This document shows positions 52,563 through 60,845 of a DNA stretch of 64,000 nucleotides, piece by piece. The position numbers and the translations under genes were made by a program. The first letter of the stretch is position 1. Each line of letters begins with the position of its first letter. Source of the stretch: an uncultured Clostridia bacterium. Lineage in GTDB: Bacteria > Bacillota > Clostridia > Peptostreptococcales > Anaerovoracaceae. The stretch spans positions 62,001 to 126,000 of the forward strand of contig CAKQHH010000002.1 of assembly GCA_934234035.1 (NCBI GenBank), in the 5' to 3' direction. The notes under the pieces are model-generated. The model was not told the DNA's origin. It did no database searches and saw only the letters and a program-made list of their open reading frames with translations.

Positions 52563-52643
52563 GATTTCTACCTCCTAGCAGTTCTTTTGATAATTCTCTT
52601 ATCTCTTGTCATGATTCTATCGCACTTTATCATTAATTTAACT

Positions 52644-52730
52644 AGACAAAAAAGTGAAAGTGTTCGAATTCGAACACTTTCACCCAAATTGCCTAAAAAG
52701 GCCACCGCATAACCATGCGATAGCCTTTTT
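52644..52730 (-). terminator. Tandem terminators after the first NCS1 permease gene
   Basis: On the minus strand the first hairpin (52695-52730) pairs GGCTATCGCAT with ATGCGGTGGCC (two G-U pairs), followed by TTTTT. The second is a 30-base perfect palindrome (52654-52683, centre TTCGAATTCGAA) followed by TTTTTT. Together they isolate the radical SAM unit. Confidence 0.85.
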
Positions 52731-52779
52731 CGGGTTGCAGATTTCTCTGCAGGTGTATGAAAAAATGATTTTTGATGGC

Positions 52780-54153
52780 TTACTTTTTCTCCAAGACGGT
52801 TCCCTTACGGAATCCTTCTACAGATTTCATGTTCTTCATCAGCAGATAATATACGATGCCGGTCGGAATCGTCGCCGTGAAGAAGGACAGGTCTACGTTC
52901 AGCAGTCCGATTACCGCACCGATTACAGTAGCGATAATTGCTGCCATGTTCACTCCCTTCTTGGATCCGTTGTCGTCATACAAATCTTCCAGCTGCTCTT
53001 CGGTAAACTTTCTTCTGTGCAGAATGAAGAAGTCCACAATCAGAACGGCAAAGATTGGAGCGAAGAATGCGGAATAGATCTTAACAAACAGGGACAGACC
53101 TGCTGCAGAACTATCGTTGGTCAGAATCCATGGGCATGTTGCAACTGCCAGGATACCGATCAGGATAACCGCTGTCTTGTGCTTTATCTTGAAGGTGTCC
53201 ATGAATACGTATGCCGGCGGAATAACGTTACTTGCCAGGTTGGTGGACAGCTGTGCAAAGATGATGAATGCCAGTGTTACAACCAGGATCGCTTTGTTGT
53301 CTACCATTTCAGCAAATGCGTTAATCGGGTTTGCGATACCGGTTGCAGTGGAAGCCATCGCACCGATGATTCCCAGCATTACGGTAGCCGGTACCATTGC
53401 CATGAAGTAAGAGAATCCTCTTACCGGAGCGCTGTAGCCCTGCTTCATCTCTCTGGAGTAGTCCGAAGCGTTCAGCATTACGGTTGTACTGTTTCCAAAG
53501 AATGCGATGATTGCAGCAACAAACGGCAGACCCCAAGTTCCGGACTTGTTCATCAGGTTCGTGGAAATCACATCCCACTGTGTGGTCAGGCAGATGTACA
53601 GCAGATAAATCATTGCGAAAACGATTACGGTTCCGCCGATGTTTCCAACCCACTTTGCACCCTGGAATCCCTTGATGGACAGCAGAATCTGTACCACCTG
53701 GAATACGATGAACCACAGCCAAATATTGTCATAACCGAAAATCAATTTAACGATGTTGTTGATTGCGGCACCACCCAGCCATGTCTGGTATCCGTACCAT
53801 ACGATAGCCGGAAGACCTCTCAGCATAGACGGAAGGATGTTGCCCTTCGTTCCATATGCACTCTTTAAGTGAACGGAATACGGTGCACCGGTGGTGTAAC
53901 CGAACTGGTCGTTCATTGCGATACCGATTACCAAAATAGTGGAACCGATCAGCACTGCCAGGAAGAGCTGCAGGAGGTTCAGTCCTGTCTCCATCTGCGC
54001 GGATCCCATTGCCAGTGTGCCGATGGAAATACATCCACCCAGCCACAGCATGGTGTTGGATCCCCAATTCATCGTTCTCTTTTCCCAAGGAATCGGGCGA
54101 ATGCTGTCGTCCTGTTTCTTCTGGACAACTTCCTGATTCTTTTCGTTGCTCAT
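52780..54153 (-). CDS. NCS1 family permease (cytosine/purine/allantoin type), copy 1
   Basis: Imports a nucleobase or ureide such as allantoin. The 457-residue protein has 12 hydrophobic segments and NCS1 motifs: NTMLWLGGCISIGTLAMGS, PYSVHLKSAYGTKGNILPSM with LPAIVWYGYQTWLGG, VMLNASDYSREM and NLASNVIPPAYVFM. It follows allB copy 1 (65 bases) and ends at the tandem terminators. Its paralogue at 56024 is similar in layout but clearly diverged, so they may take different substrates. Confidence 0.9.
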   Translation of the reverse strand: MSNEKNQEVVQKKQDDSIRPIPWEKRTMNWGSNTMLWLGGCISIGTLAMGSAQMETGLNLLQLFLAVLIGSTILVIGIAMNDQFGYTTGAPYSVHLKSAYGTKGNILPSMLRGLPAIVWYGYQTWLGGAAINNIVKLIFGYDNIWLWFIVFQVVQILLSIKGFQGAKWVGNIGGTVIVFAMIYLLYICLTTQWDVISTNLMNKSGTWGLPFVAAIIAFFGNSTTVMLNASDYSREMKQGYSAPVRGFSYFMAMVPATVMLGIIGAMASTATGIANPINAFAEMVDNKAILVVTLAFIIFAQLSTNLASNVIPPAYVFMDTFKIKHKTAVILIGILAVATCPWILTNDSSAAGLSLFVKIYSAFFAPIFAVLIVDFFILHRRKFTEEQLEDLYDDNGSKKGVNMAAIIATVIGAVIGLLNVDLSFFTATIPTGIVYYLLMKNMKSVEGFRKGTVLEKK

Positions 54154-54218
54154 TACTTAATCTCCTCAAATAAAATCATACATATTTAATTTCCGTTCTC
54201 CGAAAGGAAATCGGTAAA

Positions 54219-55622
54219 TTACTGAATCGGTGTTACGTACTCGCCGTAGCCGTTTGCTTCTTCCAGATACTTGCCATCCTTCGCAACTACCCGGCCGCGG
54301 ATAATGGTGCAGGTCGGTGCACCCTTGCCTTCGAAACCGTCGAAGCAGCTCACGTGACCCTTTGTGTACAGCTTATCCTGTTCGCACTTCCATGCTTTTT
54401 CCGGATCCAGAATTACAACGTCGCCGTCAAATCCCAGTTCAAACGCACCCTTGCGTCCGTAGAATCCGAAAATCTTCGCCGGGTTGTAGTCCATGACCTT
54501 TGCGATCAGCGTTGGACTCAGATTTTTCTGATGAACTACCATGTCGAACATCATCGGCAGGAAGTACTGAATGGAGTTCAGACCGCCCCATGCCTTCCAG
54601 ATGTCTCTGGTCTCATTGTCCTTTTCCTCATCGGCTGCCGGAGAGTGGTCACTGCCGACACAGGACAGGGTTCCGTCCAGAACGTAATCCCACAGCTTCT
54701 CCATATCCTCTTTCTTTCTCATCGGAGGAGTGCACTTTGCCGGAGCTCCTTTTTCAAAAACGAAATCTTCGGTGAGTCCCAGGTAGTGCGGGCAAGTCTC
54801 TGCGGTAATCGGCAGACCTTCGTGCTGCGCATCCTTGACTACCTGCGCAACCATCGGATGGCTGACGTGACAAATGTGAACTCTGCCGCCGGTGGCTCTT
54901 GCCATATCGATGACATTCTTTGTTGCTACATACTCGGTCCATACATCGTGGGAATCCAGGAATGCACGGATTTTTTCATCTCTGCTCAGACCTTCCTTTG
55001 CCTTCGCTTCTTTTTCCATTTCCAGAACCTGGCCGTACTCTTCGCAGTGGAAACCGCACAGCGCATTGTATGGTTTCAGGATTTCCAGCGCCTTCCGAAC
55101 ATTACCCAGATTCACGGTCGGGAACAGCGGTCCGTTCGGGCAGGTAAATCCCTTAAATGCGGCAACGCCCAGCTTCTGAAGATCTTCCAGATCTGCCATA
55201 TTATTTTTTACCGAATCCGGTGCATCATCGAAATCTCCTACCAGACCACCCCAAAGGCCGAAGTCCACATAGGAATGCTTGCTGATTTTGCCCATCTTCA
55301 TATCAAAAATTTCTTTGTTCATCAGAGATGGATCGTTATTAAGCGGCATATCGATTAACGTGGTGCAGCCCGCAGCAACTGCGGCTCTGGAACCGGTTTC
55401 GAAATCTTCTCTGTACTCAAATCCCGGCTCATTCAGATGCGCATGGCAATCGATGATTCCCGGGAACACCAGGTTTCCCTCTGCATCGATTACTTCTTTT
55501 GCATCCACTTCCGTGCCCGGTGCCAGGAATGCTGCATACTTTCCATCCTGAATGGCGATTTCCGCCTCAAAGATACGGTCCGGTGTTACGAGACGACCGT
55601 TTTTGATTAAAAGATCATACAT
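54219..55622 (-). CDS. allB: Allantoinase / dihydroorotase-like amidohydrolase, copy 1
   Basis: Opens the allantoin ring to allantoate. A 467-residue amidohydrolase with DCHAHLNEPGFEYREDFETG (two metal histidines) near 59-75, the carboxylated lysine in VAAFKGFTC, FHCEEYGQVL, VHICHVSHPMVAQ (metal histidines) and VGSDHSPAADE (metal Asp). The motifs fit allantoinase better than dihydropyrimidinase, but cyclic amide hydrolases overlap, so substrate is probable rather than proved. GGAGAGATAAT precedes ATG 55622, and TTGGTCAACCC lies about 65 bases upstream. Confidence 0.85.
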   Translation of the reverse strand: MYDLLIKNGRLVTPDRIFEAEIAIQDGKYAAFLAPGTEVDAKEVIDAEGNLVFPGIIDCHAHLNEPGFEYREDFETGSRAAVAAGCTTLIDMPLNNDPSLMNKEIFDMKMGKISKHSYVDFGLWGGLVGDFDDAPDSVKNNMADLEDLQKLGVAAFKGFTCPNGPLFPTVNLGNVRKALEILKPYNALCGFHCEEYGQVLEMEKEAKAKEGLSRDEKIRAFLDSHDVWTEYVATKNVIDMARATGGRVHICHVSHPMVAQVVKDAQHEGLPITAETCPHYLGLTEDFVFEKGAPAKCTPPMRKKEDMEKLWDYVLDGTLSCVGSDHSPAADEEKDNETRDIWKAWGGLNSIQYFLPMMFDMVVHQKNLSPTLIAKVMDYNPAKIFGFYGRKGAFELGFDGDVVILDPEKAWKCEQDKLYTKGHVSCFDGFEGKGAPTCTIIRGRVVAKDGKYLEEANGYGEYVTPIQ

Positions 55623-55686
55623 ATTATCTCTCCTTCTATTAATTCTGAAATCGGAATTAATATCTTTTTAATAGGGGTTAAAATTT

Positions 55687-55696
55687 TGGTCAACCC
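55687..55696. promoter_or_regulatory. Ureide operator-like site upstream of allB copy 1
   Basis: TGGTCAACCC within AAAATTTTGGTCAACCCAT. On the minus strand its TTGACC could serve as a -35 with TAAAAA 17 bases on, so a bound regulator would cover the promoter. Confidence 0.6.
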
Positions 55697-55725
55697 ATAT
55701 TTAAACAATTTCACATAAATAATAC

Positions 55726-55968
55726 ATGAATTACATATTGAATGCAATACCTAAAAAGCTTTCCTTTTCATACAATTCGTTTTCTCTTTTTAAAGCAATA
55801 GTTTCATTATTGAATTCTTTTAATAATTCGTTTTTTCAATATCTATCATCGGTTTTAGTCGTTCCTGTAATAGTGAATCTACAAATTATGGTGTTAGGTC
55901 ATTGTTATTGGTATTATAATTAATTATAACGAAAACAGCTATGAACGCGAATTCATAGCTGTTTTCGT
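55726..55968. other. AT-rich non-coding stretch with a terminator hairpin
   Basis: About 240 bases far richer in A+T than the neighbours. A 65-residue plus-strand frame has no ribosome site and odd composition. On the minus strand one frame gives roughly 33 plausible helical residues (KNELLKEFNNETIALKR and so on) with no start, so it may be a decayed gene. The 3' side has a 17-bp perfect stem (55929-55945 with 55952-55968, ACGAAAACAGC...GCTGTTTTCGT) followed on the plus strand by TTTTCGTTTT, a terminator-like hairpin. No functional gene is claimed. Confidence 0.4.
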
Positions 55969-56023
55969 TTTGGGGGAGTTTTTTACAGCCCCTTCTTAAT
56001 ATGTGTCAAATGCCTATGGATGT

Positions 56024-57385
56024 CTATTTGTCAAAGATGGTTCCGGTACGGAACGGAGCCGCACTCTTCATCACCTTCATCAGAATGTAGTATACAACTC
56101 CGGTCGGAATCAGGCTGACATACCAGGACAAATCCATTACGAATACGGAGGTCAGAGATCCCAGGACGATAGCGATTACTGCCGCCCAGTTGATGCCCTT
56201 GAACGGACCTTCCTTGTCATACATCATGTTGATGTCCAGCTGACTCTTTCTGAGAATGTAGTAGTCTACCACCATTACGGCGAAGATCGGTCCCAGGAAT
56301 GCAGAGTAGAACTTGGTGAACAGGGACAGTCCGGCAGCGGAGTCCGCAGTTACCAGCTTCCACGGCATTACGCATACGGAAAGGATACCAACCAGAACGG
56401 TTGCGTGAGTCCACTTCATCTTGAAGGACTCCATCAGAACGTATGCCGGCGGAACGATGTTGTTCAGTACGTTTGTCGTAACCTGTGCAAATGCGATGAA
56501 CAAGAGGGTTACAACAGTCAGGAACTTGCTTCCCATGGTTGTGGAGAATACAACGACAGGATCGGAGTTTCCGGTTGCAGCGGTTACCAGCAATCCAATC
56601 AGACCCATGAACAGGGTTACCGGAAGAATTGCGACAGCATAGATGCTTCCGGTTTTAACAGAATGGATTTCATCCTTCAGATTTCTGGAATAGTCCGAAG
56701 CATTGATGATCATTGTGGAGTAGATTCCCAGGAAGGATGTGGTCGCTGCCCAGAAAGGCATTCCCCAAGTTCCCTTAATTCCGGCGAAGGAAGCGCTGAT
56801 ATCTACTGCGAACTTCGTATTTACAATGTACAGCATGTACGCAAGAATTGCCACGATGAATACGCAGGAGAAGTTCTCCAGCCATTTGATTCCGTGGAAT
56901 CCCTTAATTGCCAGGGAAACCTGCAGAATGGTGAACAGTGCAAAGATCACCGGAAGATTGTCGAATCCCCACAGAATCTTGAAGCAGCTGTTGATGGCAC
57001 CGGCGCCAACCCAAGACTGGAAGCCGAACCATACAATTGCCGGAAGACCACGCAGCACGCCAGGTATTTTTACGCCGGCGGTACCGAACGAGGATCTCAG
57101 CTGAACGATATATGGAATTCCATACTTGTGTCCGCAGTTACCGATCAAAACCAGCGCAACGGCGATTACCAGACAGCCGATTGCCATGGCGAGAATTGCC
57201 TGGGTAATGGTCAGCACACCGATTAGGCTGGCACCCATAGAAAAGGTTCCGATGGATACACAACCGCCCAGGAAAGACGCGGTGTAGGACAGGGAACCCA
57301 TGATTCTCTCCTTGGTCGGCTGCAAATCCTCATTGACATTTGCAACCAGCTCCGGGTTCAAATTCTTGTTTTCTACAATACTCAT
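56024..57385 (-). CDS. NCS1 family permease (cytosine/purine/allantoin type), copy 2
   Basis: Paralogue of the permease at 52780, 453 residues with 12 hydrophobic segments: SFLGGCVSIGTFSMGASLIG, GIPYIVQLRSSFGTAGVKIP with LPAIVWFGFQSWVGAGAIN, MIINASDYSRNL and VLNNIVPPAYVLM. It follows allB copy 2 closely (33 bases) and shares its promoter with the TTGGTCAACCAA site. Most likely imports allantoin or a related ring compound. Assignment to one substrate is not possible from sequence. Confidence 0.9.
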   Translation of the reverse strand: MSIVENKNLNPELVANVNEDLQPTKERIMGSLSYTASFLGGCVSIGTFSMGASLIGVLTITQAILAMAIGCLVIAVALVLIGNCGHKYGIPYIVQLRSSFGTAGVKIPGVLRGLPAIVWFGFQSWVGAGAINSCFKILWGFDNLPVIFALFTILQVSLAIKGFHGIKWLENFSCVFIVAILAYMLYIVNTKFAVDISASFAGIKGTWGMPFWAATTSFLGIYSTMIINASDYSRNLKDEIHSVKTGSIYAVAILPVTLFMGLIGLLVTAATGNSDPVVVFSTTMGSKFLTVVTLLFIAFAQVTTNVLNNIVPPAYVLMESFKMKWTHATVLVGILSVCVMPWKLVTADSAAGLSLFTKFYSAFLGPIFAVMVVDYYILRKSQLDINMMYDKEGPFKGINWAAVIAIVLGSLTSVFVMDLSWYVSLIPTGVVYYILMKVMKSAAPFRTGTIFDK

Positions 57386-57418
57386 ACTTTAAATCTCCTT
57401 AATTAATATCATCAAATC

Positions 57419-58792
57419 CTAGCGGATTCGCTTAACCAGTTCACCGGTGCCCTTTGCACCAACAACTTTTCCGTCCTCTGCCATCACATTTCCTCTCAGG
57501 ATGGTGCATACCGGCAGGCCCTGGCCCTTCAGACCAACGAATGCGGAAATCGGATTCACATAGAGCAGGGAGTCTGCGGTGATTTCCCATTCTTTGTCCG
57601 GATCGATGATTACCAGGTCGGCATCGAAGCCCGGCTTGATATCACCCTTCTTGCCGTAGAGTCCAAATGCCTCTGCCGGAAGTTTTGCCCAAGCGTTTGC
57701 GAGAGCGCAAGGATCAACGCCTCTCTTCACAACGCCTTCGGAGAAGATGGCCTGTACGCAGCTCTGAATTCCGCTGATTCCTCCCCATACATCGAATACG
57801 TTTTCGATTTTGTTTCCGAGAATCTCGTTGAACTTCTCGTCATAAGAGCATGGCGAGTGGTCGGATGCCAGTCCGGCAAACGTTCCGTTCTCAACATACT
57901 CCCACATTCCTTCGCGAGCGTCCTCCGAACGAAGCGGCGGTGCGCATTTGAACATCGGACCGTTGTCCAGAGTATCCTGATCCACGAAGGTCAGGTAATG
58001 ACCGCAGGTTTCCGCAGAAATCGGATAACCTTCCATCTGAGCTTCAAATACCTTTTCGGCTACTGCCGGGTGGCTGATGTGGCAGATGTGTACACGGCAC
58101 TCCAGCTCTTCTGCCATGGCGATGACCGCTTCAGTGGCAACCATTTCAGCGGCAACAGTTCTGGAATCCAGGAATCCCTGCCAATCCAGTCTGCCGGCTT
58201 CCTTCATTGCCTTTTCGCCTTCTTTAATCATGCTGTAGTCTTCGCAATGGAATCCGGCCATTCCGCCAAATCCCTTGATAATCTTCATTGCTTCGTATGC
58301 CTGTCCGTATGTCAGGGAAGCGTAATCCGGGGATACCGGTCCCAGGAAGGACTTAAACGCTACAACGCCCTTCTCATCCAATGCTTCCAGCTGATCGAAG
58401 TTATCCGGAACAAGTCCGCCCCAGAAACAATAGTCTGAGTATGCATTCGGGCTAACCTTTGCTTCCTTCTTGTCGAAGAGCTCCGGTGTGGTCAACGCCG
58501 GCTCGTTCTGAAGCGGCATGTCGATTACTGTGGTATATCCTCCCAGAATCGCCGCTGCCGTACCGTGCTCGTAGTCTTCTCTCCATTCATATCCCGGATC
58601 GTTCAAGTGTGCGTGAGTGTCGATTGCGCCCGGGAATACGAACTTACCCTGTGCATCGATTACTCGAGTGGCTTCCGGTTCTTCACCGACTGCCAGGATT
58701 GCCGCGATTTTTCCATCCTTTACCGCAACATTTCCTTCCTGTACCAGCTCCGGTGTTACCAGCTTACCGTTTTTAATCAGCAGATCATACAT
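57419..58792 (-). CDS. allB: Allantoinase / dihydroorotase-like amidohydrolase, copy 2
   Basis: A 457-residue paralogue of copy 1, with DTHAHLNDPGYEWREDYEHG (two metal histidines), the carboxylated lysine in VVAFKSFLG, FHCEDYSMIKE, VHICHISHPAVAEK and LASDHSPCSYDE. Both copies keep all metal ligands. One copy may open allantoin and the other a related ring such as a hydantoin or dihydropyrimidine. First gene of the allB-permease unit under the perfect palindrome at 58908-58929. It ends with a full-length C-terminus (GTGELVKRIR). Confidence 0.85.
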   Translation of the reverse strand: MYDLLIKNGKLVTPELVQEGNVAVKDGKIAAILAVGEEPEATRVIDAQGKFVFPGAIDTHAHLNDPGYEWREDYEHGTAAAILGGYTTVIDMPLQNEPALTTPELFDKKEAKVSPNAYSDYCFWGGLVPDNFDQLEALDEKGVVAFKSFLGPVSPDYASLTYGQAYEAMKIIKGFGGMAGFHCEDYSMIKEGEKAMKEAGRLDWQGFLDSRTVAAEMVATEAVIAMAEELECRVHICHISHPAVAEKVFEAQMEGYPISAETCGHYLTFVDQDTLDNGPMFKCAPPLRSEDAREGMWEYVENGTFAGLASDHSPCSYDEKFNEILGNKIENVFDVWGGISGIQSCVQAIFSEGVVKRGVDPCALANAWAKLPAEAFGLYGKKGDIKPGFDADLVIIDPDKEWEITADSLLYVNPISAFVGLKGQGLPVCTILRGNVMAEDGKVVGAKGTGELVKRIR

Positions 58793-58907
58793 AATACAAT
58801 CCTCCTTCTAAAAAGATCAATATCTTCAAACTGAATGAGGTCTTCCTCTTTCCCTCATTCGATTTTACCGCCTGTAAAAATTTTCAGCGGACTATTTAAA
58901 AAATACC

Positions 58908-58929
58908 AAAATTTGGTCAACCAAATTTT
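58908..58929. promoter_or_regulatory. Best ureide operator: near-perfect palindrome
   Basis: AAAATTTGGT (58908-58917) and ACCAAATTTT (58920-58929) are exact 10-base arms around CA. ACCAAAATTTGGT just before it may be a second overlapping site. It lies between allB copy 2 and the divergent allH and can control both. The 58793-59148 gap contains this site, the allH promoter and AT-rich sequence without another gene. Confidence 0.75.
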
Positions 58930-59055
58930 AATTTTTTGATGGTTATATTTTACATGAGTGAATTCGAATAATCAATAGAAATGTGTTATTTTTGTGATAT
59001 TAATCATTCCAAAAAACGAATGCCAGCTTCATATTCCATTAAGTTTTTTTATATT

Positions 59056-59084
59056 TTGATTTTTCCCCTATGGAATGGTACTAT
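59056..59084 (+). promoter_or_regulatory. Probable allH promoter
   Basis: TTGATT (59056-59061), 17-base spacer and TGG-TACTAT, an extended -10 (59079-59084). Confidence 0.55.
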
Positions 59085-59148
59085 AAACATAGTTGAATTA
59101 TTTAAAAAAATCTAACATTACGAAATAAATTGAAAGGGCAATCGCAAC

Positions 59149-60045
59149 ATGAATACTCCTACTCGTATCGATGTATTGAAAACTTCAGATTCGATTCTTC
59201 GCCATTTGAAAAAAATTCGGGAGCACGGCGCCCCTTATCGGGGGCGGGTCCATTCCGTGTATCGGCACACTATCAATCTGCAGTTTCCGGACGGTTTGCT
59301 GGCATTGCAGTGCGCGGATTCTCCCCTGTCGCCCATCAGTCTGACCCTTCCCCTGAACGGAAGTCAGATGGACGCACTATCGGTGACACAGAGCGCTCCT
59401 TGCTTTATTTATCCGGATCATATCGAGATCCACTGCAAGGATTCCCTGATTCTCATTCATGTTGAGCAGACTGCGGATCATTATTCCGCATCCATTTCTG
59501 ACGTCACCATCGGCAGCACGTTTCGTGATTGCATCGGCAAGGTGATTCAGGAATCCGGCAAAAGCGGATTTGCCTACATTTTCAACGATGACCCTCACCT
59601 AAAAGGAGATTTCATTCTCCAGGGTGCCCGGAAGTACCTTCAGGAAACGGAAGAATTTCTGAATAACGAAGAACCGGAAAAGGCCGCCATCTCTTTGGGA
59701 CGCATTTTGGGACTTGGGACCGGCTTGACGCCTTCCGGCGATGATTTCCTCTGCGGCGTGCTGGCCATGCTCCGGACGACGGGGCAGGAGAAAAATCCTT
59801 TTACACGGATGCTTTCCCGCCGGATTCAGCAGAATCTGTTCGCCACCAACGACATCAGCGGCGAATTTCTCCAGTCCGCACTGCGGGGAGAATACAGCGA
59901 ACCGGCGATTCACCTGCTGCAGGCGGCCGATCGCGGAATCGGCGAGATTACCGGCTATGCCAAATCCTTCTTGCACATCGGCCATTCTTCCGGCATCGAC
60001 ACCCTGTGCGGAATGCTGTGGGTACTGGACAACTTCGCCCGTTAA
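59149..60045 (+). CDS. allH: DUF2877 protein, AllH (YlbF-type) oxamate carbamoyltransferase subunit
   Basis: A 298-residue protein whose family signature is the loop GLGTGLTPSGDDFLCG near residue 187; other conserved parts are FSLPLNGSQ-like N-terminal strands and the late IGHSSGIDTLCG. In E. coli it is encoded next to fdrA and ylbE and is part of the oxalurate-to-oxamate step as I recall the recent AllFGH work. Here it is 12 kb from the AllFG fusion and on the other strand, driven from the TTGGTCAACCAA region. ATG 59149 follows GAAAGGG. It thus completes the pathway set. Confidence 0.88.
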   Translation: MNTPTRIDVLKTSDSILRHLKKIREHGAPYRGRVHSVYRHTINLQFPDGLLALQCADSPLSPISLTLPLNGSQMDALSVTQSAPCFIYPDHIEIHCKDSLILIHVEQTADHYSASISDVTIGSTFRDCIGKVIQESGKSGFAYIFNDDPHLKGDFILQGARKYLQETEEFLNNEEPEKAAISLGRILGLGTGLTPSGDDFLCGVLAMLRTTGQEKNPFTRMLSRRIQQNLFATNDISGEFLQSALRGEYSEPAIHLLQAADRGIGEITGYAKSFLHIGHSSGIDTLCGMLWVLDNFAR

Positions 60046-60072
60046 AGTCGAAATGTGAATTCTTTGTGTTTT

Positions 60073-60113
60073 TTGAAAATGTGTCAACCAATTTTCAAAT
60101 TTTGTGATACAAT
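60073..60113 (+). promoter_or_regulatory. Ureide operator-like site and promoter before the nitroreductase gene
   Basis: TTGAAAAT (60073-60080) and ATTTTCAA (60091-60098) flank GTGTCAACCA, a variant of the operator. TGATACAAT gives a -10 at 60108-60113, so the site would cover the -35 region. Confidence 0.55.
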
Positions 60114-60165
60114 GAGTTTGCCTAATAAATCAACCAAATAAATTCAAATGAAAGGAAGTAGGATT

Positions 60166-60693
60166 ATGAGTCTGATTGAAATGATGGAAAATCGTCGCAG
60201 TGTCCGTGCGTTCAACAGCGAACCGGTTACCGACGAGGAACTCAACAAAATTCTCCAGGCTGCAATGCTTGCTCCGAACGGAAAAGGACTGAAGCCATGG
60301 TCTTTCGTCACCATTCGGGATGAAAAGACACTGAGAGATCTGGTAAACTGCCGAAAGGGCGGCGCCAAGATGCTGGAAACCGCAGCCGCTGCGATTGCGG
60401 TATATTCCGACAGTGATGTCACCGACACCTTCATCGAGGACAGCTCCTTGGTTATGGGATGGATGCATCTGATGGCTTCCGACTTGGGACTGGGCAGCTG
60501 CTGGCTGCAGCTGAGACTCCGTCCGTCCAACGAGGAAGGCGTTTCTGCGGAAGAATTCGTAAATCGCCGCCTGGGTGCACCGGACAGTCAAAAAGTGGAA
60601 GCACTGCTGGTCATGGGTCACATCGACGAAGCACCGACTGCACATGAGCTGCCGGAGCTGCCTTGTGATAAAGTGCATGCCGAAAGATGGTAA
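60166..60693 (+). CDS. Nitroreductase family FMN oxidoreductase
   Basis: A 175-residue flavoprotein starting at ATG 60166 after AAAGGAAG. Motifs: ENRRSVRAFNSEPVTDEEL, LQAAMLAPNGKGLKPW (FMN phosphate contact region), AAAAIAVY, SLVMGWMHLMASDLGLGSCW and VEALLVMGHID. Substrate is not determinable. The operator-like site in front and the ureide genes on both sides suggest it is induced with them, perhaps for redox balance; no specific role is established. Confidence 0.87.
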   Translation: MSLIEMMENRRSVRAFNSEPVTDEELNKILQAAMLAPNGKGLKPWSFVTIRDEKTLRDLVNCRKGGAKMLETAAAAIAVYSDSDVTDTFIEDSSLVMGWMHLMASDLGLGSCWLQLRLRPSNEEGVSAEEFVNRRLGAPDSQKVEALLVMGHIDEAPTAHELPELPCDKVHAERW

Positions 60694-60736
60694 TTTCTCC
60701 TTCGGAGTTTTTACCCGCCATTGAATTTATCAAGCC

Positions 60737-60779
60737 AAAAAATCGCCTGCCGGAACTGTGAATACGGCAAGCGATTTTT
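60737..60779. terminator. Bidirectional terminator
   Basis: AAAAATCGC-C-TGCCG pairs with CGGCA-A-GCGATTTTT, between the convergent nitroreductase and dehydrogenase genes. Confidence 0.82.
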
Positions 60780-60845
60780 CTTTTCATGATTTAGTCTTCA
60801 TACGGGGTATCCCGGAAACCTTTTTCCTGCAGATTTCCCACCATT

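Noticed and set aside
52654..52683. 30-base perfect palindrome as a regulator operator
   Set aside because: It is followed by TTTTTT on the minus strand and lies just after another terminator at the end of the permease gene, so a terminator is the simpler reading.
55726..55923. 65-residue plus-strand frame in the AT-rich gap
   Set aside because: No ribosome site, composition typical of random AT-rich DNA, no recognisable family.
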